Positions 18,398 to 28,624 are shown, counted from the first letter of the stretch. The stretch is 64,000 nt of DNA from Mastigocoleus testarum BC008 (GCF_001456025.1 NZ_LMTZ01000035.1:1-64000); one strand, 5' to 3'. Notes: generated from the letters alone by a model not told the origin. Made by a program: numbers and translations.

Positions 18398-20422
18398 CTA
18401 TTTACTTTGCTGATAAGGGATCCAAACAGTAAAAATCGATCCAACCCCAACACTTGAATCAACTTCAATTCGACCGCGATGTAACTCCACCAGTTGCTTA
18501 GTCAAAGCTAAACCCAACCCGGTACCCCCATAGCGACGTCGGTAAGGAGTATCCAGTTGATGAAATTTTTCAAACAATAGTGGTAGTTGTTCTGCAGGAA
18601 TTCCAATTCCCGTATCTTCTACCTGAAAAATAGCAGTCTTACCTTCCATCCATAGACGTAAAACTACATCACCACCTTCGGAAGTAAATTTAATCGCATT
18701 AGTTAATAAGTTCCATAATATTTGCTGTATTCGGGGATAGTCAGCTTGAAATTTATCTTGTTTTAATTCAATTTGTGAATCTAAAGTCAAATTAATCTTT
18801 TGTTGTATAGCTTTTTCTGCAACTGTTTTAACTGCTGTCTCTATTGATTGATTTAGAGAAAATTCTGTAATATTTAAAACTGCTTTTCCTGCCTCAATTT
18901 GAGATAAGTTGAGAATATCATTAATCATTTCTAATAAATGCTCGCCACTATCGTGGATTGTTTGCAAATAATCTCGCTGTCGTTGGCTCAAATCTCCAAA
19001 GGACCACCTCAATAAGGTAGAAGACATACCAATAACGTAGGTCAATGGAGTTAGTAATTCATGACTAATAGTAGCTAAAAACTCATTTCTTAAACGACTA
19101 GCAGATTCAGCAGCAACTAAAGCGTCATGTAAAGCGTTGGTTTTCTCTTTAACTCGTTTTTCTAAACTTTGCTTTTCTTTTGTGAGAAAATTCATCAGTT
19201 CGGATTGATGAATTGCAATTGCTAATTGTTCTGCAATTGAAGTCAACAAATGTTTTTCACTATCACTCCAATTACGCGGTCTATGACATTGATGAGCAAT
19301 CAGTAATCCCCAAAGATTTTCTTCAAACATAATTGGGGATGCTAATTTAGCTCTTACTTGAATTTCCCGTAAAAAATTCAACAAACAATCTTCTAAGTCA
19401 TAGGTTTCTTCGATATCATTTACAGTTAAAGTAAAACCGTTACAATATTTATTCCAACATTCAGAAGTTGGTGTAAAACAATTTCGTTCTCGGTAATTCA
19501 ACACTGAAGGGATTGCATCATTACCACAAACTTCGTAAACTATATATCCTTGACTGCGAGTAAAATCTTTTAATCCTTCTGGTTTTTCTAAAGTTTCCTG
19601 TTCTTGTGGAGTTTCTTGCTCTTGTAAATTCAAAGGTGAGGTGGAAATATTTTGAGACTTAAAGTTTTGAGACTTAAAGTTTTGAGACTTAAAGTTTTGA
19701 GATTTCAAGTTTGAACTATCTATTGAATGCTCAAATTTATAAATTACCAATCTATCTAATTCTAAAAACTCCCTCACTTCTGACAATGCTGTAGCCATAA
19801 TTACAGATAAATCTACACTTTTACGGATTTGAGTTGTGACTTGATTTAAAAGTTTCTCTTGAGCTATTTGCTTTTTTAAAGCTTGTTCTACTTCCTCAAA
19901 AGCAAGATGAGAATATGATGAATTTTTGGTTAGTGAATCTTGGTTTTCTTCTGATAGGAGATACTCTAATAGCAACAAAGTAAATTTGCTTTGAAGTTCG
20001 GCACTATTAGGAGAAATTATTTGCTGATAGCGCTCAATTTCTTGAAAAGTTATGGAATCGTGACAAAACAAGTCTCTTAACTCCATCAGGAAAGCAGAGA
20101 TTAGATCTGCATCAAATATCAACTGTGCGTTCAAAGATAAATATTCGCTCTCCTTTGCAGGAATTTCTGCAGCTTCCCTGTCCCCGACTTCTGGATTTCC
20201 TAGTAATAAGGCGCTAAAACCCTCAGATAATAGGAGTTTAAACCTTTTTTTTGCCCAGTGAGTGGGTGTAGGTATCCGCGCAATGATAGCATCTGTGATG
20301 ATGACAAAATTTGCTTTTCCTACGCCTTGAGCCATTTGGTCTAATAATTCTACAAGTCGATTAAATACACCCAAAGACAAGGTTCGAGAAAAGCTTAAAT
20401 CGGGAGAACCAAGCATTTTCAA
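18398..20422 (-). CDS. GAF-domain sensor histidine kinase
   Basis: This 674-residue kinase lacks obvious membrane helices. An N-terminal region (about residues 1-120) containing FVIITDAIIARIPTPTHWAK is a sensory domain I cannot name. A GAF domain follows (about 185-400), ending LWGLLIAHQCHRPRNW. The HisKA domain near residue 447 has the intact SHELLTPL phosphorylation site. An HATPase domain with N-box LLTNAIKF, G1 DTGIGIP and G2 GGTGLGLA completes it, so the kinase should be active. A tandem QNFKS insertion disrupts the GAF near residues 235-255. There is no receiver domain and no adjacent response regulator. The gene is divergent from cobN. Confidence 0.85.
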   Translation of the reverse strand: MKMLGSPDLSFSRTLSLGVFNRLVELLDQMAQGVGKANFVIITDAIIARIPTPTHWAKKRFKLLLSEGFSALLLGNPEVGDREAAEIPAKESEYLSLNAQLIFDADLISAFLMELRDLFCHDSITFQEIERYQQIISPNSAELQSKFTLLLLEYLLSEENQDSLTKNSSYSHLAFEEVEQALKKQIAQEKLLNQVTTQIRKSVDLSVIMATALSEVREFLELDRLVIYKFEHSIDSSNLKSQNFKSQNFKSQNFKSQNISTSPLNLQEQETPQEQETLEKPEGLKDFTRSQGYIVYEVCGNDAIPSVLNYRERNCFTPTSECWNKYCNGFTLTVNDIEETYDLEDCLLNFLREIQVRAKLASPIMFEENLWGLLIAHQCHRPRNWSDSEKHLLTSIAEQLAIAIHQSELMNFLTKEKQSLEKRVKEKTNALHDALVAAESASRLRNEFLATISHELLTPLTYVIGMSSTLLRWSFGDLSQRQRDYLQTIHDSGEHLLEMINDILNLSQIEAGKAVLNITEFSLNQSIETAVKTVAEKAIQQKINLTLDSQIELKQDKFQADYPRIQQILWNLLTNAIKFTSEGGDVVLRLWMEGKTAIFQVEDTGIGIPAEQLPLLFEKFHQLDTPYRRRYGGTGLGLALTKQLVELHRGRIEVDSSVGVGSIFTVWIPYQQSK
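19648..19706 (-). repeat. In-frame tandem 15-bp repeat inside the kinase gene
   Basis: The unit TTTTGAGACTTAAAG occurs in tandem about four times, the last slightly altered. It encodes the repeated pentapeptide QNFKS. The insertion is in frame, in a GAF loop, so it is probably tolerated and may vary in copy number between strains. Confidence 0.8.
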
Positions 20423-20512
20423 GTTTTGATGATTTGATGAGAGAAGTTAGCTGCAGTCGCTTAAAGTTGTGATTGTTTCCTAATCAACAGTTTAAGACGG
20501 TATTAGCAAATT

Positions 20513-23500
20513 ATGCATCGCACAAGTGTCACTACTAATAAATGGGAACTTCAGTCAGACGACATAAGATTTGTAGAACAAACTCCAGCACCAATCATAT
20601 TAATTACGGCTGCGGACACTGAAATTCAAACTGTAGCAGCTGCGCTGCCAAAATTACCAGGTAAATTTCCTCAAGTTAGAGTTGCTAAACTTTTAGATTT
20701 ACAGCATCAAATCAGTATCGACACCTATGCCGAGCAAGTTTTGGAATTTGCAGAAGTAATCATTCTTAGACTGTTAGGAGGACGTTCTTATTGGGCTTAT
20801 GGTTTAGAGGTAGTTTCTCAAATAGTAGAGCGCAAAGGTACAAATCTAATTGTAATGCCAGGGGATGATGCTCTGGACACAGAATTAATCGCCCATTCGA
20901 CTTTACCCTTGGCAATCGCAAATCAGGTATGGCGATATTTTAATGAAGGCGGAACGGAAAATATTGCCAATGCTTTCATGTTAATTGCGGATAAATGTCT
21001 TTCAACATCATTTAATCCTGTACCTCCTAGAACTGTTCCTCGAGTTGGGTTTTATGGGGGATTGGGGACTGGGGACTGGGGATTAGCGACTGGGACAGGA
21101 GAAAAGGAGACGGGTAACGGGGAACGGGGAATGGAGGAGAAAATATGGAACGAAAACCAACCTCCGAGATCTAATCCCAAATCCCCAAAAATTGCGATCC
21201 TTTTCTATCGTGCTCATTACTTAGCTGGTAATACCAAGACCATTGATGCATTATGTGCAGCTTTAGTAAAACGAAATTTGGAACCGGTACCAATATTTAT
21301 TTCTTCGTTACGGGACTTGGAAGTTCAAACCGAACTCAGCCAGTTTTTTGAATCCAATACTTCTTCGCCAATTAAACTTTTACTCAACACTACTAGTTTT
21401 TCCCTTGCAAAGTTAGATATAGAAAAACCACAAGTGGATTTGTGGGACAAATTAAATGTGCCAATCTTGCAAGTCATTAACAGTAGTGCTGCTGTAAAAG
21501 AATGGGAGTCAGGATTACAAGGGCTTTCTCCCCGGGATATTGCCATGAATGTAGCACTTCCAGAAGTCGACGGGCGAATTATCACTCGTGCTGTTTCTTT
21601 TAAAACTTTACAGAGCCGCAATTCCTCCCTGGAAACAGATGTAGTGGTTTATGAACCAAAAAGTTCGCGGATAGAATTTGTTGCTGATTTGGCAACAAAC
21701 TGGGTCAAGTTATCTGCTAAACCACCTGAGGAACGTCGTATCGCCATGATTTTGGCTAATTATCCTACCCGGGATGGACGTTTAGCAAATGGCGTTGGAT
21801 TAGATACCCCAGCCAGTTGTGTAGAAATTCTTAAGGCGATGAAGTTTGCCGGTTATCAGCTCGATAATATTCCCCACACAGGAACGGAGTTAATCGAACA
21901 TCTGACAAAAAATGTGACCAATGACCCAGAAGGAAGGGAGTTACGTCCGGTTGCACAAAGTCTTGACGCGAAGGAATATGCTAAATACTTTGCGAATTTA
22001 CCCCCATCAATACAGACAGGTATTTCTCAACGCTGGGGTTTTCCCAAACAAGAACGTGAATACTCAGTTTCTGGGATGAATTTAGGTAATGTATTTATTG
22101 GTATTCAGCCCGCTCGGGGTTACGATCTTGACCCCAGCTTAAATTATCATGCTCCCGATCTGGAACCAACCCATGATTACTTAGCATTTTATTACTGGAT
22201 TAGAGAATGCTTTGCTGCTGATGCAATAATTCATGTGGGCAAGCATGGCAATCTGGAATGGCTACCAGGTAAAAGTTTAGCCCTATCAGAAAATTGTTAT
22301 CCTGAGGTTGCTTTGGGTGCACTTCCTCACTTCTACCCCTTCATTGTTAATGACCCTGGTGAGGGTTCCCAAGCTAAACGTCGTGCATCGGCGGTCATTT
22401 TAGATCATTTAACTCCACCCCTGACCAGAGCTGAACTCTATGGCGGTCTACAAACACTAGAGAACTTAATTGATGAGTATCATGAAGCCCAAAGTTTAGA
22501 TCCTTCACGCTTGAGTTTAATTTGCGATCGCATTCATTCTTTGGTCCTCAAAGAAAATCTTCATCTCGATCTGGGAATTGCAAATGACCCAGTTAATGGG
22601 AACCAAATTAACCAAAACCAAACTAACCAAAATCAACCTAACCAAAACAAAGATACTCAAAATGCTTCCAGTTTTGAGCTTTCAGTTTTGAACTATTTAG
22701 ATGGTTATCTTTGCGAACTCAAAGAAGCCCAGATTCGTGATGGTTTACATATTTTTGGTCAATGTCCCCAAGGAAGACAATTACGAGATTTAATCATTGC
22801 GATCGCTCGTCACCCGAACCGCCAATATCCTGGTTTACTCAGAGCCATTGCTCTGGATTGGAGTTTAGATTTTGACCCAATTACAACGGATTTAGGAACA
22901 GAGTTATCTGCAAACGACAGAAAAATTTTAGCTGCTAAAACCTCGGAGCAAAATTTCTGCGAACAAAAATTCCACGGAAAAAATCCCCATAAATCCAGAA
23001 ATATTGGCGATGCGATCGAGATTTTGGAACAAAAAACAGCTTTTCTCGTCCAAAATTTAATTGAAAATTATTCAGTTCAAAGTATCAGTCAACAGACTAC
23101 ACAACAGACCACACAACTATCTAGCAAACAAAAACCTGTTTGCGAACCACCATCTGAAAATGGAGTATCCCATACCCAAGCAGTACTAAATTGGATCCAA
23201 TCAAATCTCTTAAACGCCCTCAAACAAACAAACCGCGAAATTGAAAATTTGCTACGCGGGCTTAATGGTGAATATGTTCCCAGTGGACCTGCTGGTGCAC
23301 CTACCCGCGGACGTCCGGAAGTATTACCAACTGGCAATAATTTTTACTCTGTAGATATTCGTGCCCTACCCACAGAAACAGCCTGGGATGTGGGTAGAAA
23401 AGCTGCCGAAACTTTGATCGAATCCTACACCCAAGAACATGGTGAATATCCCCAAACCTTAGGATTATCAGTATGGGGAACCTCCACAATGCGAACTGGA

Positions 23501-24538
23501 GGTGATGATATTGCCGAAGCCTTAGCTTGTTTGGGAGTACAACCTGTATGGGATGGTACCGCCAGAAGAGTAGTAGATTTTGAGATTTTGCCCCTTTCCG
23601 TTCTCGGTCGTCCCCGCGTAGATGTGACTTTAAGAATTTCGGGTTTTTTCCGGGATGCTTTTCCTAATTTAGTCAATTTATTTGACAAAGCAGTTACAGC
23701 AGTTGCTGCATTGGACGAACCACCCCACCTCAATCCCTTAGCTGCACAGGTACGTCAAGAAACAGCACATTGGCAAAAACTAGGTTTGACACAATCAGAA
23801 GCCTTGACGCGATCGCGCTATCGCATCTTTGGTTCCAAACCAGGAGCCTACGGAGCTGGGCTGCAAGGTTTAATTGAATCCCAAAATTGGACAGATGACC
23901 GAGATTTAGCCCGTGCTTATATGAATTGGAGTGGATATGCTTATACGGGTAAAAGTGAAGGAAGATCCGCGCCAGAAGCATTCGAACAACGTCTGGGCAA
24001 AATGCAAATAGTATTGCACAATCAAGATAATCGCGAACATGACTTACTTGACTCCGATGATTACTACCAATTTCAAGGTGGTCTAACTGCAGCAGTTCGC
24101 ACTATCAGTGGTAAGCATCCTCGAATATATTTTGGCGATAATTCTATTCCTGCTCGCCCCAAAATCCGCCATCTCAAAACAGAAATTGCCAAAGTATATC
24201 GCTCGCGGGTAATTAATCCCAAATGGATCGCCGGAGTTATGCGCCATGGCTATAAAGGGGCATTTGAAATTGCCGCAACAGTAGACTATCTTTTTGCCTA
24301 TGATGCTACAACCCACTGTGTTGAAAATTATATGTATGAAGGAATAGCAAATACTTATTTATTTAATTCCCCAGTCTGCGACTTTATCGAGCAACACAAT
24401 CCACATGCTTTACGTGATATTGCGGAAAGATTGTTAGAAGCTCATAAGCGCAATTTATGGCAGGATGTAAACATACAAATAATAGAAAATTTGAGAAACC
24501 TTGTTCATCAAGCCGAAGCAGCGATTGAAACAAAATAA
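20513..24538 (+). CDS. cobN: Cobaltochelatase subunit CobN / magnesium-chelatase-H-like
   Basis: This 1341-residue protein belongs to the CobN/BchH family. It shows the signature segments IHVGKHGNLEWLPGKS near residue 575, FYPFIVNDPGEGSQAKRR near 610, and GVMRHGYKGAFEIAATVDY near 1240. CobN is the large subunit that inserts cobalt into the corrin ring; without CobS/CobT nearby, use with the ChlI/ChlD ATPases is likely in cyanobacteria. Two low-complexity insertions interrupt the fold: a Gly/Glu/Asn-rich one near residues 180-225, made of a GGGGACTGGGGA-type DNA repeat, and an Asn/Gln-rich one near 695-720 (NQTNQNQPNQN). Two CobN-like classes exist, so chelatase metal specificity is inferred. 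Confidence 0.9.
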   Translation: MHRTSVTTNKWELQSDDIRFVEQTPAPIILITAADTEIQTVAAALPKLPGKFPQVRVAKLLDLQHQISIDTYAEQVLEFAEVIILRLLGGRSYWAYGLEVVSQIVERKGTNLIVMPGDDALDTELIAHSTLPLAIANQVWRYFNEGGTENIANAFMLIADKCLSTSFNPVPPRTVPRVGFYGGLGTGDWGLATGTGEKETGNGERGMEEKIWNENQPPRSNPKSPKIAILFYRAHYLAGNTKTIDALCAALVKRNLEPVPIFISSLRDLEVQTELSQFFESNTSSPIKLLLNTTSFSLAKLDIEKPQVDLWDKLNVPILQVINSSAAVKEWESGLQGLSPRDIAMNVALPEVDGRIITRAVSFKTLQSRNSSLETDVVVYEPKSSRIEFVADLATNWVKLSAKPPEERRIAMILANYPTRDGRLANGVGLDTPASCVEILKAMKFAGYQLDNIPHTGTELIEHLTKNVTNDPEGRELRPVAQSLDAKEYAKYFANLPPSIQTGISQRWGFPKQEREYSVSGMNLGNVFIGIQPARGYDLDPSLNYHAPDLEPTHDYLAFYYWIRECFAADAIIHVGKHGNLEWLPGKSLALSENCYPEVALGALPHFYPFIVNDPGEGSQAKRRASAVILDHLTPPLTRAELYGGLQTLENLIDEYHEAQSLDPSRLSLICDRIHSLVLKENLHLDLGIANDPVNGNQINQNQTNQNQPNQNKDTQNASSFELSVLNYLDGYLCELKEAQIRDGLHIFGQCPQGRQLRDLIIAIARHPNRQYPGLLRAIALDWSLDFDPITTDLGTELSANDRKILAAKTSEQNFCEQKFHGKNPHKSRNIGDAIEILEQKTAFLVQNLIENYSVQSISQQTTQQTTQLSSKQKPVCEPPSENGVSHTQAVLNWIQSNLLNALKQTNREIENLLRGLNGEYVPSGPAGAPTRGRPEVLPTGNNFYSVDIRALPTETAWDVGRKAAETLIESYTQEHGEYPQTLGLSVWGTSTMRTGGDDIAEALACLGVQPVWDGTARRVVDFEILPLSVLGRPRVDVTLRISGFFRDAFPNLVNLFDKAVTAVAALDEPPHLNPLAAQVRQETAHWQKLGLTQSEALTRSRYRIFGSKPGAYGAGLQGLIESQNWTDDRDLARAYMNWSGYAYTGKSEGRSAPEAFEQRLGKMQIVLHNQDNREHDLLDSDDYYQFQGGLTAAVRTISGKHPRIYFGDNSIPARPKIRHLKTEIAKVYRSRVINPKWIAGVMRHGYKGAFEIAATVDYLFAYDATTHCVENYMYEGIANTYLFNSPVCDFIEQHNPHALRDIAERLLEAHKRNLWQDVNIQIIENLRNLVHQAEAAIETK

Positions 24539-24553
24539 CGGGATGAGGTAAAC

Positions 24554-25693
24554 ATGGAAAACATTGCGTATTTACACTTAGCTTCAACTTACGAAGATTG
24601 CCCTAGTAGTGAATTGATTTTCCTTAGTCAACTGCTGAATCGGGGAATTACACCGGAATGGGGGAAGTTTTCTAGCAAAGCATGGAAACACTTGCTTCCC
24701 CTTGCTCTGACTGTGTCTCTGTTAAGTACCGTAGGTAGTGCTTTAGCATTACAAAAAGGAGATAACGGTCCTTCCGTATCGGGCTTACAACAGCAGTTAC
24801 AAAAAGCTGGGTTTTATCAGGCTCCTATTACTAAAGTGTATGATAAACCTACCGAAGATGCAGTTCGTCGGTTTCAGAAAGCAGCAGGAATTGCAGCTGA
24901 TGGAATCGCAGGAGTTTCTACCCTGCAAAAATTAGAAAGTTGGCGTCCTGCGAAAATCAAACCTCAATCCAAGCCAACCCAAACCCAGATTGTCAGCACC
25001 AGAATTATCAGGAATCAAGTTCCTAAAGTTACACCTGTAAAAAAGCAGCAGACAACCCAATACCTGAAAAGAGGAGATGAAGGGGAAGTCGTTAGAGTAT
25101 TACAAGAACAACTGCGCGTAGCTGGTTATTACTACGGTAACGCCACTGGAATATTTGGTCCAATTACTGAAGAATCAGTCAAACGTTTTCAAAAAGCTTA
25201 CAATTTGGATACCGATGGTGTAGTTGGTCCCAACACACGACAAAAATTACCACCAAGTGGGATTGGTTTCGGCGGTGAAGCAAGAAGAACTTCAGTAAAA
25301 GTAAATCCCGATAATCTTCGTCAAGGTCATCGCGGCGAAGCTGTTCGAGTTTTGCAAGCACAATTAATTGAAGCTGGATATCTAAAAGGCGAACCCAACG
25401 GCTATTTTGGTTCTTATACCGCCGCTGCAGTCCGCAGATTCCAAGCAGATAATTATCTCGCAGCTAGCGGTATTGCTGGTCCAACAACAAGAGGAAAATT
25501 ACACAGCCAAGTTAAAACTGCTCCCAAGAGTCAGTTTAGCGTTATGGAAGTTCAAAGAAGATTGCGAGTAAGAGGTTTTTATAAAGGACCACTTAATGGC
25601 GTGATGGATAAATCCACCAAACGCGCAATTAAGCAGGCACAACAATTCTATGATATTAGCCTCAACGATCTCAAAAATGGGCGCTACTGGTAA
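24554..25693 (+). CDS. Peptidoglycan-binding protein with four PG_binding_1 repeats
   Basis: The 379-residue protein begins with a cytoplasmic-type leader, a hydrophobic signal/anchor at about residues 46-64 (HLLPLALTVSLLSTVGSALA), and then four peptidoglycan-binding repeats near residues 67-115, 171-220, 250-302 and 320-370. Each repeat carries the LQxxLxxxGFY and AVRRFQ pattern. No catalytic domain is present, so it is a wall-binding protein in the periplasm. A GAGG ribosome site precedes the ATG, 16 bp after cobN. It is convergent with furA. The same arrangement occurs in Anabaena PCC 7120, where read-through from the equivalent gene alr1690 makes an antisense RNA to furA. Confidence 0.85.
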   Translation: MENIAYLHLASTYEDCPSSELIFLSQLLNRGITPEWGKFSSKAWKHLLPLALTVSLLSTVGSALALQKGDNGPSVSGLQQQLQKAGFYQAPITKVYDKPTEDAVRRFQKAAGIAADGIAGVSTLQKLESWRPAKIKPQSKPTQTQIVSTRIIRNQVPKVTPVKKQQTTQYLKRGDEGEVVRVLQEQLRVAGYYYGNATGIFGPITEESVKRFQKAYNLDTDGVVGPNTRQKLPPSGIGFGGEARRTSVKVNPDNLRQGHRGEAVRVLQAQLIEAGYLKGEPNGYFGSYTAAAVRRFQADNYLAASGIAGPTTRGKLHSQVKTAPKSQFSVMEVQRRLRVRGFYKGPLNGVMDKSTKRAIKQAQQFYDISLNDLKNGRYW

Positions 25694-25818
25694 CATCTCT
25701 AGTATTTTTTGCAGTGTTTACCCAAGGCCGGATCTAAACGCTCATTCTGTCCTAATGTTGATATAGTTACTTGGTTAAGATGAGCTATATAAAAGTCAAA
25801 CTTATTTGACTTTAAATT

Positions 25819-25882
25819 AATGCCAGCGTTTCCCATTTGCTGTGACTACAGCCTCATACAGGTATTAGGGAGCGCTGGCATT
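25819..25882. terminator. Inverted repeat at the convergent furA end
   Basis: AATGCCAGCG (25819-25828) is repeated inverted at 25873-25882, with an inner hairpin CTGTGACTACAG. One arm lies within the last furA codons. Transcripts from either strand could form this structure. It is a candidate bidirectional terminator, though without a strong T-run. Confidence 0.45.
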
Positions 25883-26309
25883 TTGGGCAAACTCCATGTA
25901 TTGTTAACTGGCAATCAAGTAAGTGATAACCTTCTTTTTGGGCAGTTTTTGCACCAGTTTTCAAAATAGATTCATTTTTAAACTCAATTGTTTCGTTACA
26001 CCTAATACAAATTAGATGGTGGTGGTGATGGGGATAGGGCTGATTAATCTCATAATGTTTGTGACCTTCTCCCAAGTCCAGTTCGCGTAAAATTCCCATG
26101 CGCGCCATTAGTTTTAAGGTGCGATAAATTGTCGAGAGACTAATTCCTTCACCCCGCTCTTCAAGTCTCTGATACAAATCTTCTGCACTGAGATGCTCTC
26201 CCTGAGGTAATTCTTGAAAGATATGTAATATTGTTTCTCTCTGGGGAGTTAATCGCCAACCTCTTTCGTTTAGTTCTGCTTTAAGTGAGGCAGATGAGTA
26301 TGCGGTCAT
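25854..26309 (-). CDS. furA: Ferric uptake regulator FurA
   Basis: This 151-residue Fur-family repressor starts with a winged-helix DNA-binding domain: RGWRLTPQRETILHIF, then ISLSTIYRTLKLMARMGIL as the recognition region. The metal-binding and dimer part has HYEINQPYPHHHHHLICIRC and two CxxC pairs (CIRC, CPKC). As I recall it, the sequence closely follows Anabaena FurA, a haem- and redox-sensitive iron regulator of 151 residues, rather than Zur or PerR. The neighbours support this: a convergent peptidoglycan-binding gene on one side and a SigC-like sigma factor on the other, as around all1691 in Anabaena. Confidence 0.9.
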   Translation of the reverse strand: MTAYSSASLKAELNERGWRLTPQRETILHIFQELPQGEHLSAEDLYQRLEERGEGISLSTIYRTLKLMARMGILRELDLGEGHKHYEINQPYPHHHHHLICIRCNETIEFKNESILKTGAKTAQKEGYHLLDCQLTIHGVCPKCQRSLIPV

Positions 26310-26746
26310 AGCTAAAAATTCTCAACAAAGCTCATTAGTTGAGAATATAGCAAAAACTTTAGATGATTTGCAACAATTGTAGCTTATTGAAAAGAATTGT
26401 AAAAAAAACTTAAAGGTCATGAAAAGTTGACACTTCCATGAGTGCAAACCGATGTGCGCAAAGTTTCTTTTTCAGATAATTAGAAGGATATGTACTAGAG
26501 CTCAGAAGTTTGAAATTATAAGGTAGGGCATCAAAATCAGGAATTATAGGAAACAATAAGCAAGGTAAAATGGTATCTTTTTTTTCTACTCCTGTTAATT
26601 TTCTACTTCTCCCATAATTTCAGAAAAAGCAAAAAACTTAACAAATCAACATGTGCACTTTAAGCAAATAAATAATGCTAAGCATTATTCAGTAACTAAA
26701 GAGTATTTTGTATTATGTTCAGGGGGTTGAACCCCCCGGCATATAT
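26310..26746. other. Intergenic region between furA and sigC
   Basis: This 437-bp stretch carries the furA promoter region and the inverted repeat described separately. The segment GGGGGTTGAACCCCCC (26721-26736), just beyond the sigC stop, can form a strong hairpin and is a plausible sigC terminator. No gene is seen. Confidence 0.5.
26318..26346. promoter_or_regulatory. Inverted repeat upstream of furA
   Basis: ATTCTCAAC (26318-26326) and GTTGAGAAT (26338-26346) form a perfect 9-bp inverted repeat separated by 11 bp, just before the furA start. It does not match the classical Fur box (GATAAT repeats). Its place suggests an operator or a leader hairpin. Confidence 0.45.
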
Positions 26747-28021
26747 TTAGCTGAGGGACTCTAGGTAATCGCGAATAAGGTTGCGTCGCTTGGGTTGGCG
26801 AAGTTTTTGTAATGCTTTGGATTCAATTTGCCGTACTCGCTCCCGCGATAGGTCTAAAGCGCGTCCGATTTCTGCCAGAGAATAGGGATGACCGTCAGCC
26901 AAGCCGAAGCGCATAAGTATAACATCACGCTCACGGGTAGTTAAATCTGCCAGTAGATTTTGCAAGTCTCTTTGTAAAGATTCTCGCATCAACATATCTT
27001 CTGGTGTAATACCATCTGTTTCGAGTAATTCTCCCAACTCTGTATCTTTATCTTTCCCTACCTTAGTTTCCAAAGAGACTGAACGGGGAACTCGTAGTAA
27101 AACTTCTCTAACTTGAGTGGGAGTCATTTCTAACTCAATTGCTAGGTCTTCCAAAGTAGGGGTACGACCTTTTTCTTGGGCAATTTTGCGTTGAGCCTTC
27201 TTGATTTTATTTAGCTTTTCAGTGATGTGAACCGGTAGGCGAATAGTACGGCTAGAAGTGGCGATCGCTCTAGTAATACCTTGACGAATCCACCAATAGG
27301 CATAGGTACTAAAACGATAACCTTTTGTGGGGTCAAACTTTTCTACAGCTCGTTCTAAGCCCAAAGTACCTTCTTGGACTAAATCTAATAACTCTAAACC
27401 ACGATTTTGATATTTCTTAGCAACGGAAACTACCAAGCGAAGATTAGCTTTAATCATATGCTCTTTAGCTTGTAGTCCCTGGCTTTGAAGTTTCTCCAGT
27501 TCCCCTACAGTCAAACCAGCAATCTCTGCCCAGCGTCGTTTACCTCGGGACAACATTTGCTTGAGTTCAACTACTTCCATTCCAGCAGTTTTTGCCCATC
27601 TTTCAAAAGAGGGGCGATGTCCTAATTCAGATGTTAGACGCTCATGAATTTCAACGATTTGTAAATAGCTAGAAATAATATCTTCACGATCCTGCTTGGC
27701 TGACTCAGAGAGTAAAATTCTTAGTCGTAAATAGCGCTGGACTTTTTGAGCTTCAGAAACCTCTTCATCTCTCCCTAAGAGACGAACTCGTCCAATTTCC
27801 TGAAGATATAAACGTACCAAATCTGTACTACGTCTGCTGGTATTTGTGTTATGACTGACAGATTCTACAGATTCTACAGATTCTTGAGCAGCAATTTCTA
27901 AATCTTCTATAGAATCTGTAGGTAATTCACTTTCATCAACTGCAATTTCGGGGTCAAAGACCTGTGGGTTAGACTGTTGGGAATCGTAGGTAGCATCTGC
28001 GTAAAAAGAAGTTGCTGGCAT
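26747..28021 (-). CDS. sigC: Group 2 sigma-70 factor, SigC-like
   Basis: This 424-residue sigma factor has region 1.2 (DLVRLYLQEIGRVRLLGRDEE), then 2.1-2.4 with LVVSVAKKYQNRGLELLDLVQEG and RFSTYAYWWIRQGITRAI, region 3 (TPTQVREVLL) and region 4 with the -35 helix-turn-helix SLAEIGRALDLSRERVRQIE. The long acidic extension before region 1.2 and the overall length fit non-essential group 2 factors. I call it SigC because in Anabaena PCC 7120 sigC (all1692) adjoins furA. SigC-type factors are active early after nitrogen or sulphur starvation. Separation from SigA rests on synteny and length. Confidence 0.82.
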   Translation of the reverse strand: MPATSFYADATYDSQQSNPQVFDPEIAVDESELPTDSIEDLEIAAQESVESVESVSHNTNTSRRSTDLVRLYLQEIGRVRLLGRDEEVSEAQKVQRYLRLRILLSESAKQDREDIISSYLQIVEIHERLTSELGHRPSFERWAKTAGMEVVELKQMLSRGKRRWAEIAGLTVGELEKLQSQGLQAKEHMIKANLRLVVSVAKKYQNRGLELLDLVQEGTLGLERAVEKFDPTKGYRFSTYAYWWIRQGITRAIATSSRTIRLPVHITEKLNKIKKAQRKIAQEKGRTPTLEDLAIELEMTPTQVREVLLRVPRSVSLETKVGKDKDTELGELLETDGITPEDMLMRESLQRDLQNLLADLTTRERDVILMRFGLADGHPYSLAEIGRALDLSRERVRQIESKALQKLRQPKRRNLIRDYLESLS

Positions 28022-28624
28022 AAGTTCGTCTCAATGGCTCCAGGTAACAACAGATTGCGGTCAGCTAATCAACTGTTGCTATTGTTCCCGCGATCTTGCA
28101 ATAACTAACACGGTTTGTGATGGAGATTTAGTTTTTTCTCAAAAATTCAATTGTTTTATGTGACAATTAATATCAAGACAGAGCTACAAATGCCTAAACC
28201 AATAGCTATCCAAGCCTTTTTGCATGCTCTTATTTTTACTAAAATCTAATTCCAAAAATTATGGCAATAGGATTGACTGTTACTTTTCTCGCATGATATA
28301 AACATGTAAGTAAAATCACAATTCATTTATACATAGCTATATCTACATAGTTATATAAATGTCTTCCTGATGATTTGATAATTTTTTATGCGTAAATATT
28401 GAAAATTGATGACAATATTTTTGAGGCAGTAGTCTGAGGTAATATTTTTAAGTGTGCTGATTGTCTCTATATAAAGTATTTGCTATTTTTGAACTGTATT
28501 TTTTATTTGTACGCGGTTTCGTAAGTGCTTAAGTGTATGCTCAATAATAGGGTTTAAAAATAGATGCTTATGCACGCTCACAATGTAATATTGTTGTCTC
28601 GAGAATGTATCCGATATTAACAAT
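28022..28624. other. AT-rich upstream region of sigC
   Basis: This 600-bp stretch has no credible ORF. It contains short ACATAGCTATAT-like direct repeats near 28333-28356. It should hold the sigC promoter, but I cannot assign boxes with confidence. Confidence 0.45.
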
